A stretch of 64,000 nucleotides of DNA from Streptomyces sp. NBC_01497. Lineage in GTDB: Bacteria > Actinomycetota > Actinomycetes > Streptomycetales > Streptomycetaceae. The DNA lies in NCBI RefSeq assembly GCF_036250695.1, contig NZ_CP109427.1:8432001-8496000 (forward strand). The letters run 5' to 3'. Made by a program: the position numbers and the translations under genes. This document shows, one piece after another, positions 63,431 to 64,000 of this stretch; within the stretch, counting starts at the first letter, position 1; every line of letters begins with the position of its first letter. The notes under the pieces were generated by a model, which was given only the letters and a program-made list of their open reading frames with translations, ran no database searches and had not been told where the DNA came from.

Positions 63431-63655
63431 TCAGGCGGCGATGGCGGGTGGCTGGGGAGCCGAGTCCGTCAGTCTCTGTCGAGCGGCGCGCAGGGCGGTG
63501 TCGATGCTGCGTGTGCCGGTGGATATGCACAGTGTGTAGGAAACGTCCTCCAGGCGCTGCCGGGCCTCGGCGGAGCCTTCCTCGGCATGCAGGGTGTGGA
63601 GCGTCTCGTACTGCTCGACAAGTTCCTGCAGCACGGCGGGGTGGGCCATCAGCAT
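63431..63655 (-). CDS. DUF5133 protein
   Basis: 74 residues from ATG 63655 (AGGAG 7 nt upstream): MLMAHPAVLQELVEQYETLH, RLEDVSYTLCISTGTRSIDT, ALRAARQRLTDSA. DUF5133 is an actinobacterial family of unknown function. A GTG at 63709 in frame overlaps the stop of the STAS gene upstream (GTGA) and would add 18 residues, so the two genes probably form an operon either way. Confidence 0.82.
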   Translation of the reverse strand: MLMAHPAVLQELVEQYETLHTLHAEEGSAEARQRLEDVSYTLCISTGTRSIDTALRAARQRLTDSAPQPPAIAA

Positions 63656-63705
63656 GGCGGCTCTCCTCATGGGGATCGGGCGAACGTGCTCCGGTATCGC
63701 GGCGG

Positions 63706-64000
63706 TCACGTCCGCGTCGGGGCGGTGAAAAGGTCGGTCGTGCCGGTGAGGTCGAGGACGCGACGCACGATGGGGCTGGCCGTGAGCAGAGTCAGGGACT
63801 TCCCCTCCGCGACGGCATGCTGCCGGGCTTCGAGCAGGGCGCCCAGGGCCGAGCAGTCCCAGAAGCTGACAGCGTCGAGGCGGAGGTCGACTCCCCGATG
63901 TGAAGCGCGCAGGGCCTGAACCAGGTGATCGCGGACCAGGTACCGGGCCTCATGGTCGACCTCTCCCCGTATCGCGACCGAGATCCGCGCATGGTCCGGT
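63706..64000 (-). CDS. STAS anti-anti-sigma-type protein, 5' end outside window
   Basis: About 98 residues visible: VAIRGEVDHEARYLVRDHLV, LRLDAVSFWDCSALGALLEA, LLTASPIVRRVLDLTGTTDL, then FTAPTRT and TGA at 63706-63708. The phosphorylation loop is WDCSALG, with Ser in the DCS position. The start lies beyond the window. Followed by DUF5133. A candidate partner-switch protein. Confidence 0.75.
   Translation of the reverse strand, partial: PDHARISVAIRGEVDHEARYLVRDHLVQALRASHRGVDLRLDAVSFWDCSALGALLEARQHAVAEGKSLTLLTASPIVRRVLDLTGTTDLFTAPTRT

Noticed and set aside
1..64000. CRISPR arrays, tRNA or rRNA genes
   Set aside because: No regularly spaced repeats and no cloverleaf or rRNA-like segments were noticed; the only tandem arrays are the 10-bp and 15-bp repeats.

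Overview
The DNA looks like accessory sequence from a Streptomyces or a close relative. GC content is very high with strong third-position GC, starts are ATG/GTG behind GGAGG-type sites, and many products have the wording of known Streptomyces families (RheA, CsbD-like, DUF2267, DUF5133, DUF2243 with a CtaG-like protein, a SigB/F-type sigma factor). The large number of insertion sequences and decayed genes, and a broken LigC-type ligase, fit a chromosome arm, plasmid or genomic island rather than the core. Placing it on an arm is inference. No tRNA, rRNA or CRISPR array was seen.

Layout. 1-2.2 kb: IS21 istA (cut by the window edge) next to a decapitated FAD monooxygenase and an integrase stub. 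3.2-5.6 kb: a stress cassette of DUF2267, Hsp20/Hsp18, a RheA-type operator and divergent rheA. 6-9.7 kb: a 10-bp tandem repeat, an anti-sigma-type ATPase, a MerR-like protein, a SigB-family sigma factor with its own type of promoter, and a small membrane protein. 10-21.4 kb: a DJ-1/LysR divergent pair, a HAD hydrolase with transketolase, DUF2243-CtaG, and a pyruvate-oxidase-like TPP enzyme. 22.3-24.6 kb: a second copy of the stress cassette beside a manganese-catalase stub. 26.3-29.5 kb: an rsbQ-rsbP-STAS operon and a CsbD-like gene. 30-30.6 kb: a third, gutted copy of the DUF2267 segment. 30.6-40.3 kb: TetR/quinone reductase, an amidase with a small partner, and hydrolases. 40.5-45 kb: a broken alcohol dehydrogenase and a group II intron that carries two nested mobile elements. 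45-55 kb: VOC, formaldehyde-dehydrogenase-like and PfpI genes among IS3, IS630 and ISAs1 elements and pseudogenes. 56.6-60.4 kb: a DNA ligase C split by about 2.65 kb of other genes. 60.6-64 kb: a second, frameshifted SigB-type gene, then DUF5133 and STAS genes.

How the genes fit together. Much of the intact content serves a general stress response. RsbQ and RsbP would sense a signal and dephosphorylate a STAS protein. The STAS protein would bind a HATPase anti-sigma factor and free a SigB-type sigma factor. Candidates for every step are present: phosphatase at 27.2 kb, STAS at 28.4 and 63.7 kb, HATPases at 6.1 and 59 kb, sigma factors at 8 and 60.7 kb. Plausible outputs are the small heat-shock proteins, the CsbD-like protein, transketolase, DJ-1 proteins and detoxifying oxidoreductases. 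That wiring is inferred from gene content; the sequence shows only the parts and two matching sigma promoters.

Decay is as marked as function. Several families occur once intact and once broken (sigma factor, HATPase, DUF5133, MDR reductase), and the rheA-hsp18 cassette occurs twice intact with a third remnant.
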